From an uncultured Solobacterium sp. (lineage in GTDB: Bacteria; Bacillota_I; Bacilli_A; Erysipelotrichales; Erysipelotrichaceae): 24,085 nt of DNA. Where the stretch lies: assembly GCA_900552125.1 (NCBI GenBank), contig URYK01000040.1, forward strand, positions 1 to 24,085, written 5' to 3'. Of this stretch, positions 7,549 through 14,839 are shown one piece after another. The translations under genes and the position numbers were made by a program. How positions within the stretch are numbered: position 1 is the stretch's first letter; each line of letters starts with the position of its first letter. The notes below the pieces were generated by a model. It was not told the DNA's origin. It ran no database searches and worked only from the letters and a program-made list of their open reading frames with translations.

Positions 7549-8307
7549 ATGCTAGCGGAAGAACGATTTGCGGCAATTTTGTCAATTTTACAAAAACAGA
7601 AATCGGTAACTGTTTTAGAGCTTACACAAAAGTTATCAATTAGTGAGTCAACAATTCGAAGAGACTTAGTTACTCTTCACAAAATGGGAAAATTAAAAAA
7701 GGTTCATGGCGGAGCAACTCTTTTACATAAGGAATATGGTTTATATGAAACTGAATCCGTTCTAAAAAGTGATATATCATTAGATGAGAAGAAACGAATA
7801 GGAGAATATGCAGCCTCTTTGATTCAGGAACATGATTTTGTTTACATTGATGCAGGAAGCACAACCTTATGTATGATTGAATATATTAGAGAAAAAGAAG
7901 CGGTATATGTGACAAATGGTTTAGAACATGCGAAACACTTAGCTGCACAAGGATTTCGAACTTACTTACTAGCAGGAGAATTAAAGGGGAATGCAGACTC
8001 AGTTGCAGGACTAGGAGCGATATCATCTCTTCAGAAATATAATTTTAATAAAGCGTTTCTAGGAATGGAAGGTATTACAATTAATAGCGGCTTTACGACC
8101 AATGATGTTGATACTGCCTATGTAAAAATGGAAGTAATGAAACATACACATGCAAAATATATTTTAGCTGATAGCAGCAAATTTGATATTTGTATGCCTA
8201 TTAGTGTTGCGAATATCTGTGAAGCTACAATAATCACAGGTAAAAAAGTAGATAAGAAGTTTTTAGAGGAAACAGATATTATTGAAATTGAAGAAACAAT
8301 GGCATAA
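7549..8307 (+). CDS. DeoR-family transcriptional regulator
   Basis: 252 residues from the ATG at 7549, which follows AAAAGGAGG by 8 bases. The frame extends 31 codons upstream but across its own promoter. The N-terminal winged helix-turn-helix has the DeoR signature, with LTQKLSISESTIRRDL as the two helices and LKKVHGGA as the wing. The C-terminal sensor domain has the sugar-phosphate isomerase-like fold: YIDAGSTT (phosphate loop), VTNGLEHA, LLAGELKG and AFLGMEGI. Relatives repress sugar-catabolic operons and are released by phosphorylated sugars. Plausible targets are manA and the HAD gene just upstream, or itself; no operator was identified. A thioesterase follows 11 bases later. Confidence 0.9.
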   Translation: MLAEERFAAILSILQKQKSVTVLELTQKLSISESTIRRDLVTLHKMGKLKKVHGGATLLHKEYGLYETESVLKSDISLDEKKRIGEYAASLIQEHDFVYIDAGSTTLCMIEYIREKEAVYVTNGLEHAKHLAAQGFRTYLLAGELKGNADSVAGLGAISSLQKYNFNKAFLGMEGITINSGFTTNDVDTAYVKMEVMKHTHAKYILADSSKFDICMPISVANICEATIITGKKVDKKFLEETDIIEIEETMA

Positions 8308-8318
8308 GGAGGATTATT

Positions 8319-8738
8319 ATGGAAACTATGGAGGCATTGCAAAAGCGTTTAAATTCTTCATCACAGTATTTACAAAGTAATGATATGCAGGTTGTAGAAT
8401 TGAAAGAAGGCTATGCAAAAGTAGAAATGGTAATTGATGAACAAATTCTAAATGTTCATGGTTTTGTTCATGGCGGTGCATTGTATTCTTTGGCGGATAC
8501 AGCAGCTGGTGCCGCAAGCTTCACAACAGGAAGAGATAGTGTGACTTTATCAGGTACTATTAATTATATAAAACCTGGCAGAGGCGGCAAATTAATTGGA
8601 ATTGCTCAAAAAATATCTGCAGGAAGAACTACTGGGGTTTATGAAGTTTTTATCTTTAATGATGAAGATGTATTATTATCTAGGGCGACATTTACTATGT
8701 TCTTCCTAGATCAGGAAAGATATAAGAAAAATAAATAA
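8319..8738 (+). CDS. PaaI-type hotdog-fold acyl-CoA thioesterase
   Basis: 139 residues, a typical single hotdog domain. The conserved helix and active-site segment VHGFVHGGALYSLADTAAG is clear (HGG followed by L-x-D-T-A), and the central strands TLSGTINYIKPGRGG and TGVYEVFIFNDEDVLLSRATFTMF complete the fold. Such enzymes hydrolyse aromatic or short acyl-CoAs; the aspartate in the LADTA helix is the family's catalytic residue. AAGGAGG lies 6 bases upstream of the ATG, in the gap after the regulator stop, so the two genes are cotranscribed. The functional link between them is not obvious. The adjacent MFS gene has a separate promoter. Confidence 0.85.
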   Translation: METMEALQKRLNSSSQYLQSNDMQVVELKEGYAKVEMVIDEQILNVHGFVHGGALYSLADTAAGAASFTTGRDSVTLSGTINYIKPGRGGKLIGIAQKISAGRTTGVYEVFIFNDEDVLLSRATFTMFFLDQERYKKNK

Positions 8739-8741
8739 TAA

Positions 8742-8753
8742 AAACATATGTTT
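8742..8753. promoter_or_regulatory. 12-bp palindrome upstream of the MFS gene
   Basis: AAACATATGTTT is a perfect palindrome directly before the putative MFS promoter and 3 bases after the thioesterase stop codon. It could be an operator, but short AT palindromes also arise by chance. Confidence 0.3.
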
Positions 8754-8758
8754 ATGAG

Positions 8759-8787
8759 TTGCGTTTCTTTAACATTCATAGTACTAT
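8759..8787 (+). promoter_or_regulatory. Putative promoter of the MFS transporter
   Basis: TTGCGT (8759-8764), 17-bp spacer, TACTAT (8782-8787), 33 bases before the ATG. Each hexamer has two mismatches at most. Confidence 0.5.
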
Positions 8788-8820
8788 TTGACATGTTGCA
8801 GAAAGCGGTGATGAATAAAC

Positions 8821-10023
8821 ATGAATCAGAAATCAATCCAATCATGGATTAAAAAATATCATTTATACTTATTTTTTCTTGCGGTGGCATTAGAAAGTTT
8901 AGCAGCAAATTTTGCGCATCCTATCACGCCAACTTTAATAAAGAATTTAAATCTTCCAGATTATTCTTTTGGAATGTTATATGCAGGGATGGCATTTACA
9001 AATTTTCTTTTCTCACCTTTTTGGGCTAAACAAGTTACTAGAATGGGAAGTAGAAAAGTGTTAGGAATTTGTTGTGTTGGATATGGAATAGGTCAGGCAT
9101 TATTTGCGATTATGAAAACTTTGCCAACAATTATGCTTGCTCGCTTTGTATCTGGCTTCTTTGTAGGTGGAATTATGGTAAGTTTTCTTACGTATATCAT
9201 TCACACAAGTGAAGTCGAACAAAGAGGGCGTTATCTAGCATTATCCGCAACTTTTACAACTGTATTTTCAGCCTTTGGCTATTTGATTGGCGGTTTTACA
9301 GGAGTAGTTTCAATTCCTTTGACTTTTGCGATGCAAAGTGGAGTTCTAGTGTTATGTGGAATCCTTTTTTTCCTCTTTCTACAAGATGATAAAGAAGACA
9401 CAGTTTCATCAATCAATGTTTGGAAAGATGCAAATCCATTCCAGGCATTTCTAGACGCAAAACAATTTATGACGATATCTTTTGCGATTTTATTCTTTGT
9501 GGTGTTTTTAGCTTCTACTGCCACAACGGCATATGATCAGAATTTTAATTATTTTATTAAAGATCAATTTAATTTTAATTCCTCTTATAATGGAATATTG
9601 AAGGCTGTTGTTGGATTTATATCTCTTTTCGCAAATACAACTATTTGTGTCTGGATTATGAAAAAAACAGATGTACGAAAATCTGTGATCTTTATATTAG
9701 GTGGAGCAGGTATTACTTTAATCATGATTACAATGCTAGTGGATATTGTTCCGTTTATCATTGTTAATGTTATCTTTTTTGCGTTAAATGCTATGTATAT
9801 ACCTCTACTGCAAGACTTATGTGCTAGCTCTTCTTCTAATAAGAATAGTAGTATGGTTATGGGCTTTTATAATGCAATGAAAAGCTTAGGCATGATTGTT
9901 GGGGCATTATTTGCAGGGTTTATATATGCATTTGGACCAAGACTATCTTTCTTGTATGCTGGAATCTTTTTCCTGATTTCAATGATAGGAATTGTTTGGT
10001 TTTATCATAGGTCAAAAAAATAA
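8821..10023 (+). CDS. MFS transporter, multidrug-efflux-like
   Basis: 400 residues with about 12 hydrophobic segments, the size of a drug:H+ antiporter-1 type carrier. The loop between segments 2 and 3, FWAKQVTRMGSRKVLG, is a degenerate motif A. Segments 4-5 contain the ARFVSGFFVGG stretch common in drug efflux members. A central charged loop (DDKEDTVSSINVWKD) divides the two halves, and a basic tail (YHRSKK) ends the protein. The substrate cannot be predicted; sugar or drug export are equally possible. The ribosome site is weak (AAGCGGTG). An ATG at 8811 is out of frame, so 8821 is the start. Followed by a bidirectional terminator shared with tRNA-Leu. Confidence 0.85.
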   Translation: MNQKSIQSWIKKYHLYLFFLAVALESLAANFAHPITPTLIKNLNLPDYSFGMLYAGMAFTNFLFSPFWAKQVTRMGSRKVLGICCVGYGIGQALFAIMKTLPTIMLARFVSGFFVGGIMVSFLTYIIHTSEVEQRGRYLALSATFTTVFSAFGYLIGGFTGVVSIPLTFAMQSGVLVLCGILFFLFLQDDKEDTVSSINVWKDANPFQAFLDAKQFMTISFAILFFVVFLASTATTAYDQNFNYFIKDQFNFNSSYNGILKAVVGFISLFANTTICVWIMKKTDVRKSVIFILGGAGITLIMITMLVDIVPFIIVNVIFFALNAMYIPLLQDLCASSSSNKNSSMVMGFYNAMKSLGMIVGALFAGFIYAFGPRLSFLYAGIFFLISMIGIVWFYHRSKK

Positions 10024-10027
10024 AGAA

Positions 10028-10079
10028 AAAGGCTTTTTAGTATGTTATATTGTTATGTAACAAAATCTAAAAAGCCTTT
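10028..10079. terminator. Bidirectional terminator between MFS gene and tRNA-Leu(CAG)
   Basis: AAAGGCTTTTTAG (10028-10040) pairs perfectly over 13 bp with CTAAAAAGCCTTT (10067-10079). It serves the MFS gene on plus and the tRNA on minus. Confidence 0.8.
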
Positions 10080-10090
10080 ATTATCGTACA

Positions 10091-10176
10091 TGGTGCAGGA
10101 GAAGAGATTTGAACTCTCACGCGATTGCTCGCACTGCCGCCTGAAGACAGCGTGTCTGCCGTTCCACCACTCCTGC
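10091..10176 (-). tRNA. tRNA-Leu(CAG)
   Basis: 86-nt cloverleaf with an encoded CCA. The acceptor arms GCAGGAG and CTCCTGC pair fully. The anticodon stem CTGTC/GGCAG encloses the loop TTCAGGC, anticodon CAG. A long variable arm and discriminator A are as expected for leucine. The T arm is GAGAG-TTCAAAT-CTCTT. Confidence 0.95.
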
Positions 10177-10193
10177 GGTTTTATTGCGAAAAT

Positions 10194-10222
10194 ATAATAC
10201 AATGAAATATGTGATTTGTCCA
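10194..10222 (-). promoter_or_regulatory. Promoter of tRNA-Leu(CAG)
   Basis: On the minus strand: TGGACA (10217-10222), 17-bp spacer, TATTAT (10194-10199), ending 17 bases before the mature 5' end. Confidence 0.7.
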
Positions 10223-10248
10223 GTCTTTCTTTCTAATTAGCATGATAA

Positions 10249-10280
10249 CAAAAAGCAGATTCCAGAAAACCTGCTTTTTG
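10249..10280. terminator. Orphan bidirectional terminator-like hairpin
   Basis: CAAAAAGCAG (10249-10258) pairs perfectly with CTGCTTTTTG (10271-10280) around a 12-base loop. No annotated gene ends here, because the genes on both sides have their own terminators. Confidence 0.6.
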
Positions 10281-10450
10281 TTTGTGATTACAATGATGAA
10301 ATCATGGAAGGGAGGAGATGTTGTAATTATAAGATGGAGTTTTAGAAAACAGGGATTATCCTGCTTTCTACTGTATCTTATGTTTTTAGGAAGTTAATGT
10401 ATTGGCGAAAAACCATTATAAGATAAATAATTATGATAAAATTAATGCAA

Positions 10451-10474
10451 TTAAAAAAGCCTTTATGAAAGGCT
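10451..10474 (-). terminator. Terminator of tRNA-Leu(GAG)
   Basis: On the minus strand: AGCCTTT, loop CAT, AAAGGCT, then six Ts, 15 bases after the tRNA 3' end. Confidence 0.85.
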
Positions 10475-10488
10475 AAGTTACTATTATT

Positions 10489-10574
10489 TGGTGCAGACGA
10501 TGAGATTTGAACTCACACGAGCATATGCTCACTACCCCCTCAAAGTAGCGTGTCTGCCATTCCACCACGTCTGC
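10489..10574 (-). tRNA. tRNA-Leu(GAG)
   Basis: 86-nt cloverleaf with an encoded CCA. Acceptor GCAGACG/CGTCTGC. Anticodon stem CTACT/GGTAG with loop TTGAGGG gives anticodon GAG. The long variable arm contains GAGCATATGCTC, a perfect hairpin. Discriminator A. No convincing -35/-10 pair was found upstream. Confidence 0.95.
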
Positions 10575-10716
10575 TTGTTTGCGCGTTCATATCATACTAT
10601 ATTTTCATAAAAGATGCTAGTATTTTCAAAAAACATATATATAAAATAAGAAATTTTATATAAAAGGGTTTAATTACATGTAAAATTCTGCTAAAATTCA
10701 CATAACACACATAGTC

Positions 10717-10745
10717 TTTACACATTTATCATAGATAATTGTATA
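10717..10745 (+). promoter_or_regulatory. Putative promoter of the small membrane protein gene
   Basis: TTTACA (10717-10722), 17-bp spacer, TGTATA (10740-10745). The -35 is good and the -10 is weak. It lies 24 bases before the ATG. Confidence 0.4.
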
Positions 10746-10769
10746 GAAAAGACAGAAAGGTTGAATTTT

Positions 10770-11075
10770 ATGAAGACAAAAAGTGGATTGAGGATTTCAA
10801 AAGCAAGTATTTTATTTTATGTAGCATCCGTTATTTTTTTGTTGATCGCTGCATTTGAAATTTATCAGGCATATATAACTGTTGAGACTTACAAAGCTAG
10901 CTATTCTTTAGAAATTTCAGACGTATTAAATTTATATTTTACAGGCTGTGTACCTTATTTTGGCTTTGCATTTATATCTTATGGAATTGGAGAAGTTTTA
11001 AAGAAATTGACAGATTTGTCTAGTGTTCTTCTACTATGTATGGATGATGCGAAGGATTCTTTGGATAAAAATTAA
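10770..11075 (+). CDS. Small two-helix membrane protein of unknown function
   Basis: 101 residues from the ATG at 10770, 9 bases after GAAAGG; a TTG nine bases upstream is in frame but too close to that site. A basic N-terminus (MKTKSGLRISK) is followed by a membrane segment at about 12-33 (ILFYVASVIFLLIAAFEIYQ), an outside loop of about 25 residues with several Tyr, and a second hydrophobic segment (YFTGCVPYFGFAFISYGIG, about 50-70). The tail, LKKLTDLSSVLLLCMDDAKDSL, is amphipathic and probably cytosolic. Small membrane proteins of this layout are common near cell-envelope genes in Bacillota, but I do not recognise this one. Confidence 0.7.
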   Translation: MKTKSGLRISKASILFYVASVIFLLIAAFEIYQAYITVETYKASYSLEISDVLNLYFTGCVPYFGFAFISYGIGEVLKKLTDLSSVLLLCMDDAKDSLDKN

Positions 11076-11125
11076 TTTAGAAATGATCGTATGCTAATAA
11101 GTGTACGTTTTTTTATGTAAAATGA

Positions 11126-11161
11126 AAAAAGCATCTGAAATAATTCATCATGATGCTTTTT
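11126..11161. terminator. Bidirectional terminator; end of the hom-lysC-asd operon
   Basis: AAAAAGCATC (11126-11135) pairs with GATGCTTTTT (11152-11161) around a 16-base loop. It separates the small membrane protein gene from asd, which converge. Confidence 0.85.
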
Positions 11162-11171
11162 AGCTTAGAGG

Positions 11172-12179
11172 TTAGTTTTGTATGATAAGTTCAGCGATTT
11201 GAATAGCATTTGTGGCTGCTCCTTTACGGACTTGATCACCACAACACCAGAAACTCAATGAATTTGGATGACCACTCATATCTTCACGTATTCTTCCAAC
11301 ATAGACTAGATCCTGATCACTAGTATCTAATGGCATTGGATACAGATTATTTTCTGGATCATCTACTAATTTAACGCCTGGGGCATTGCGAAGAGCATTT
11401 CTAGCTTCTTCTACTGATATTTTATTTTCAAACTCTACATAGATAGATTCTGAATGTGAACGTATGACTGGAACACGTACACAAGTACAGCTTACATGAA
11501 AGTCAGGGAGATGAAGAATTTTTCTTCCTTCATTCTGCATTTTTACTTCTTCGCTAAAGTATCCGTTTTCCTGTAAATCACCTATCTGAGGTATGACATT
11601 ATAGGCAATCTGATGTTGAAAAACATTAGATTGAATTGGATTTCCTGCTTGTATATCCTGAATCTGCTGTGACAGTTCAGTAATTCCATTTACACCTGCA
11701 CCGCTTACAGCCTGATACGTAGATACAATCATGCATTTAGCTTTAGCGATTGCATGTAATGGCTGTAAGGCAACAAGTGCTATGATGGTAGCACAATTTG
11801 GATTAGCTATAATGCCATGATATCCTATGACATCTTGGGGATTTACCTCTGGAATAACAAGAGGAATATTTTTATCTAAACGAAATGCTGAACTATTGTC
11901 AATGACCATAGCTCCATTTTTAGCTGCGATAGGAAGATATTTTTTCGCAATCTCATTATCTGCAGCTCCTAGTACAATGTCTATGTTTTGAAAACTATGT
12001 TCATTAGTTTCTTCTATCGTATATGTCTTATTGTTAAGTGTTATCGTTTTTCCAGCACTTCGAGAACTTGCCAATAAATGTAATTCCTGAAAAGGAAAAT
12101 TTCTTTGTATTAATAATTTAAGCATTTCTTGACCGACAGCGCCTGTGGCGCCTAAAATAGCAACGTTATACTTTTTCAT
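11172..12179 (-). CDS. asd: Aspartate-semialdehyde dehydrogenase
   Basis: 335 residues, standard length. It reduces aspartyl phosphate to aspartate semialdehyde with NADPH, the second step of the aspartate pathway. The nucleotide-binding loop GATGAVGQ (10-17) opens the protein. The catalytic Cys129 is in ANPNCATI, the phosphate-binding arginine in SSAFR, and GAGVNGITEL is the family's conserved turn. FHVSCTCVRVPVIRSHSES contains the histidine of the active site. Third gene of the leftward operon, 61 bases after lysC, with GGAGGG 5 bases before its ATG. It has no obvious promoter of its own. Confidence 0.95.
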   Translation of the reverse strand: MKKYNVAILGATGAVGQEMLKLLIQRNFPFQELHLLASSRSAGKTITLNNKTYTIEETNEHSFQNIDIVLGAADNEIAKKYLPIAAKNGAMVIDNSSAFRLDKNIPLVIPEVNPQDVIGYHGIIANPNCATIIALVALQPLHAIAKAKCMIVSTYQAVSGAGVNGITELSQQIQDIQAGNPIQSNVFQHQIAYNVIPQIGDLQENGYFSEEVKMQNEGRKILHLPDFHVSCTCVRVPVIRSHSESIYVEFENKISVEEARNALRNAPGVKLVDDPENNLYPMPLDTSDQDLVYVGRIREDMSGHPNSLSFWCCGDQVRKGAATNAIQIAELIIQN

Positions 12180-12240
12180 GGAACCCTCCTGTTACATTTA
12201 TATGTATATAAACAATGTTTGTGATAGCTCTTTTATAAAA

Positions 12241-13551
12241 TTATTGAACAAAATTATCATATATAGTTTTTACAGTACGTTCATAATCCTGATTTTCTAC
12301 ACCAACAATAATATTCATTTCATCAGTACCTTGTGCAATCATACGAATGTTAATGTTATTTTTCCCTAAGACTGCGAATAGTTTTCCACTAATACCAGGT
12401 CGATACATCATCTGACGACCAACAGTAGCAATTAATGCAATATTATCTATAATTTTTATCTGATCAGCCTGGCAGGCTTTTTTCATGTCACTTACCATAT
12501 CGTATAATATGTCTTTTACATCATCAGAATTTACAACAATACTGAAAGAGTCAATTCCACTAGGAATATGTTCGATACTGATGCGATAATTTTCGCATAC
12601 TTCCAATGCACGTTTAATGATGCCGACTTCATCTGACATATGGTTTTTATAAATGGCAATAACTGTAAAATTTTTCTTACCGGCGATACCTGTAATGATT
12701 TGATTCGTATTATGATGATCTTGTTCAACGATTATGGTTCCGCCTTCTTCTGGATGATTTGTATTTAAAATATTGATTGGAATATTTTTTTCTTTAACTG
12801 GAAATATAGCTTCTTCGTGTAATACGCTAGCCCCCATATAAGATAATTCGCGCAATTCGCTATAAGTAATCGTATGAATACGCTTTGGATGATGCACAAT
12901 TCTTGGATCTGCCATAAGAATTCCGGAAACATCAGTCCAGTTTTCATACATATCTGCATGCATAACATCCGCAAGAATAGAGCCTGTTATATCACTCCCG
13001 CCTCTTGACATTGTTTTTACTTTGCCATCAGGTAAAGAACCATAAAAACCAGGCATTACAAAACAATCATGTTTTTTTAGATATTCACGAAGAGCACTTT
13101 TTGTCTTATCAAAATCAATTTTTCCATCATAGTGAAAGTAAATAATATCTTTAGCATCAATAAATGGATATCCCAAGTATTCTGCCATCAATTTAGCGGT
13201 TAGATATTCACCTCTGGAAACTAAATAATCAGTAGAGATGGAAGAATTAAGACTTTCTTTCAATTGAGCAAGATCCTGTTCAATCGGATAAGTAAGATGT
13301 AGTTCATTTTTAATTGAAATAAAGCGGTCTTCTATTAACTGAAAGAGTGACAAGTGGTCTACATGATAATTTAAATGAGCTTCAATTAAATATAATAAAT
13401 CTGTTATTTTATTGTCTGTTTTATGCTCTCTTCCAGACGCACTAACGACGACGAAACGCCGGTCTGGATCACTTTCTATAATACTTTTTACTTTTTGAAA
13501 TTGTTTTGCATTTGCGACAGAAGATCCCCCAAATTTTGTTATTTTAATCAT
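12241..13551 (-). CDS. lysC: Aspartokinase with C-terminal ACT domains
   Basis: 436 residues, similar in size to the single-polypeptide aspartokinases of the YclM/ThrA-like class. It phosphorylates aspartate, the first and usually feedback-controlled step. FGGSSVA (7-13) and MSRGGSDITGSILA are the kinase signatures. Tandem ACT domains follow: the first around IIKRALEVCENYRISIEHI, the second around ISGKLFAVLGKNNINIRMIAQG. The start codon overlaps the stop of hom (ATGA), so translation is coupled. Because lysine-biosynthesis genes are absent here and threonine genes surround it, threonine is the likely effector; that is inference. The family assignment is certain, the isozyme type less so. Confidence 0.93.
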   Translation of the reverse strand: MIKITKFGGSSVANAKQFQKVKSIIESDPDRRFVVVSASGREHKTDNKITDLLYLIEAHLNYHVDHLSLFQLIEDRFISIKNELHLTYPIEQDLAQLKESLNSSISTDYLVSRGEYLTAKLMAEYLGYPFIDAKDIIYFHYDGKIDFDKTKSALREYLKKHDCFVMPGFYGSLPDGKVKTMSRGGSDITGSILADVMHADMYENWTDVSGILMADPRIVHHPKRIHTITYSELRELSYMGASVLHEEAIFPVKEKNIPINILNTNHPEEGGTIIVEQDHHNTNQIITGIAGKKNFTVIAIYKNHMSDEVGIIKRALEVCENYRISIEHIPSGIDSFSIVVNSDDVKDILYDMVSDMKKACQADQIKIIDNIALIATVGRQMMYRPGISGKLFAVLGKNNINIRMIAQGTDEMNIIVGVENQDYERTVKTIYDNFVQ

Positions 13552-14729
13552 AGTGTTGCCTCACTTTCATGAATGGAAACCATAAATGCCTGATGGTCAA
13601 TAGTTAATAGTTTTTGCATGATCTTGTGCATTTCGTATGAAGGAATATGATGTAAATGCAAATATTCCTGCTGTTTGTATAAATGAGTTTCATATGGATG
13701 CTGTATATATGGATATGCATCTTTATGAACACGCAAAATATAATCACAATAACATAGAGAAGAATCATAAACTTTATCATTGGTCAAAGATAATGATGTG
13801 CCTGGAATCTGTTCTTTAATATCAATTAAATCCTGTACGATAGCATTAGCAGTAGGCAGCTTACCGGCACCTGGCCCATAAAATGCTAAACATCCAATTG
13901 TTTCACCATATAAAGTTATTAAATTAAAATTGTCTTGACATGTAGATTCTAAAGCTGCTTTTGTGAATAAAGATGGTTCTACAAAGCAGGCATAAGTGGC
14001 ATTTGTACCAGCCGCTTTTGCGATTAGACGAACATGCAGCTGTAAGGAAGAAAAGTATTCAATGTCTACTTTAGTGGTATTTCGTATACCAAATACGGGA
14101 AAATTGTTTGGTATATGCATATTATAGGCAAGACTTGCAGATATGCATAATTTATTCGCAATATCCAGTCCATCAATATCAGCACTTGGATCTGCTTCTG
14201 CATATCCTAATTCTTGAGCTTGTTTTAGAATATCATTAAATGATGCATGATAACGTTCCATGTGGTCTAAAATAAAATTACTTGTACCGTTAAAGATTCC
14301 ATAAAACTTATGGATTTCATCAATACGCATTGCTTTAGATAAGCCTTCAATCCAAGGAATGCCTCCGCCGACACTTGCTTCATAACGAAACTGAACATTG
14401 TTTTTTCTTGCGCATTTTGTAAATTCCTTTAGGTAAAGAGCCACAACCGCCTTATTTGCGGTAACTACATGTTTTTTGTGCTTTAAGGCCTGAAGTATAT
14501 AAGTGTGAGCAGGTTCTATTCCGCCCATTGTTTCTATAACTGCATCAACTTCTTCATCCTCTACTATTTCCTGTATGTCATCACACATGATAGGTAACGT
14601 TTTCGTTTTACCTTTTCGAATCAGTATATGTGAAATTTGTATGTCATTCGTATAATTTGTTTTAGCGTTCTCAACAATATGTTTTACTCCTGAACCCACG
14701 GTTCCTAATCCTAGTATTGCAATTTTCAT
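13548..14729 (-). CDS. hom: Homoserine dehydrogenase with shortened C-terminal domain
   Basis: 393 residues, some 35-40 shorter than the usual Bacillus-type enzyme. It reduces aspartate semialdehyde to homoserine. ILGLGTVGSGV (5-15) is the NAD(P) loop. TANKAVVA and GIFNGTSNFIL are the catalytic-domain signatures, LGYAEADPSADIDGLD holds the substrate-binding acidic residues, and GPGAGKLPTANAI closes the core. The C-terminal region (about 328-393) begins with an ACT-like strand (DYILRVHK) and ends with ACT-like helix and strand, but the usual DxPGVLxxI helix is missing. The ATG follows GGGGAGG and is about 55 bases after the predicted transcription start, too short a leader for an attenuator. 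First gene of hom-lysC-asd. Confidence 0.93.
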   Translation of the reverse strand: MKIAILGLGTVGSGVKHIVENAKTNYTNDIQISHILIRKGKTKTLPIMCDDIQEIVEDEEVDAVIETMGGIEPAHTYILQALKHKKHVVTANKAVVALYLKEFTKCARKNNVQFRYEASVGGGIPWIEGLSKAMRIDEIHKFYGIFNGTSNFILDHMERYHASFNDILKQAQELGYAEADPSADIDGLDIANKLCISASLAYNMHIPNNFPVFGIRNTTKVDIEYFSSLQLHVRLIAKAAGTNATYACFVEPSLFTKAALESTCQDNFNLITLYGETIGCLAFYGPGAGKLPTANAIVQDLIDIKEQIPGTSLSLTNDKVYDSSLCYCDYILRVHKDAYPYIQHPYETHLYKQQEYLHLHHIPSYEMHKIMQKLLTIDHQAFMVSIHESEATL

Positions 14730-14771
14730 AGTAACCTCCCCAAATATTTTTTGTCTTCATTTTAAAAACAC

Positions 14772-14800
14772 TTGTATTTTTATTGCGGACATTGTATCAT
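14772..14800 (+). promoter_or_regulatory. Promoter of the thrC-thrB operon
   Basis: TTGTAT (14772-14777), 17-bp spacer, TATCAT (14795-14800). The predicted start near 14807 leaves a leader of about 33 bases. Confidence 0.7.
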
Positions 14801-14819
14801 AGTAACAAAAGAAAAACAA
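14791..14819 (-). promoter_or_regulatory. Promoter of the hom-lysC-asd operon
   Basis: On the minus strand: TTGTTT (14814-14819), 17-bp spacer, TACAAT (14791-14796). The -10 overlaps the opposite thrC -10 by two bases, and the two -35 boxes share the TTGT core. Confidence 0.7.
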
Positions 14820-14839
14820 GTAAAAAGGAGAAAATAAAA

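Larger units (their letters stand above)
10177..10488. other. Intergenic stretch between the two tRNA-Leu genes
   Basis: About 310 bases without a gene. It holds the tRNA-Leu(CAG) promoter, a strong T-flanked hairpin (10249-10280), a weaker hairpin CAGG-GATTAT-CCTG near 10350-10363 with A/T flanks, and the terminator of tRNA-Leu(GAG). A GGGAGGAG near 10310 is followed by no usable frame. A short non-coding transcript ending at 10249-10280 is possible, but I found no convincing promoter. Confidence 0.5.

Noticed and set aside
12145..12369. Plus-strand frame of 74 codons across the lysC-asd junction
   Set aside because: It is antisense to two conserved genes, has no ribosome site, and reads as low-complexity hydrophobic residues.
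14730..14839. T-box riboswitch or attenuator for the threonine operons
   Set aside because: The predicted leaders are only about 55 and 33 bases, and no T-box sequence or terminator/antiterminator is present.
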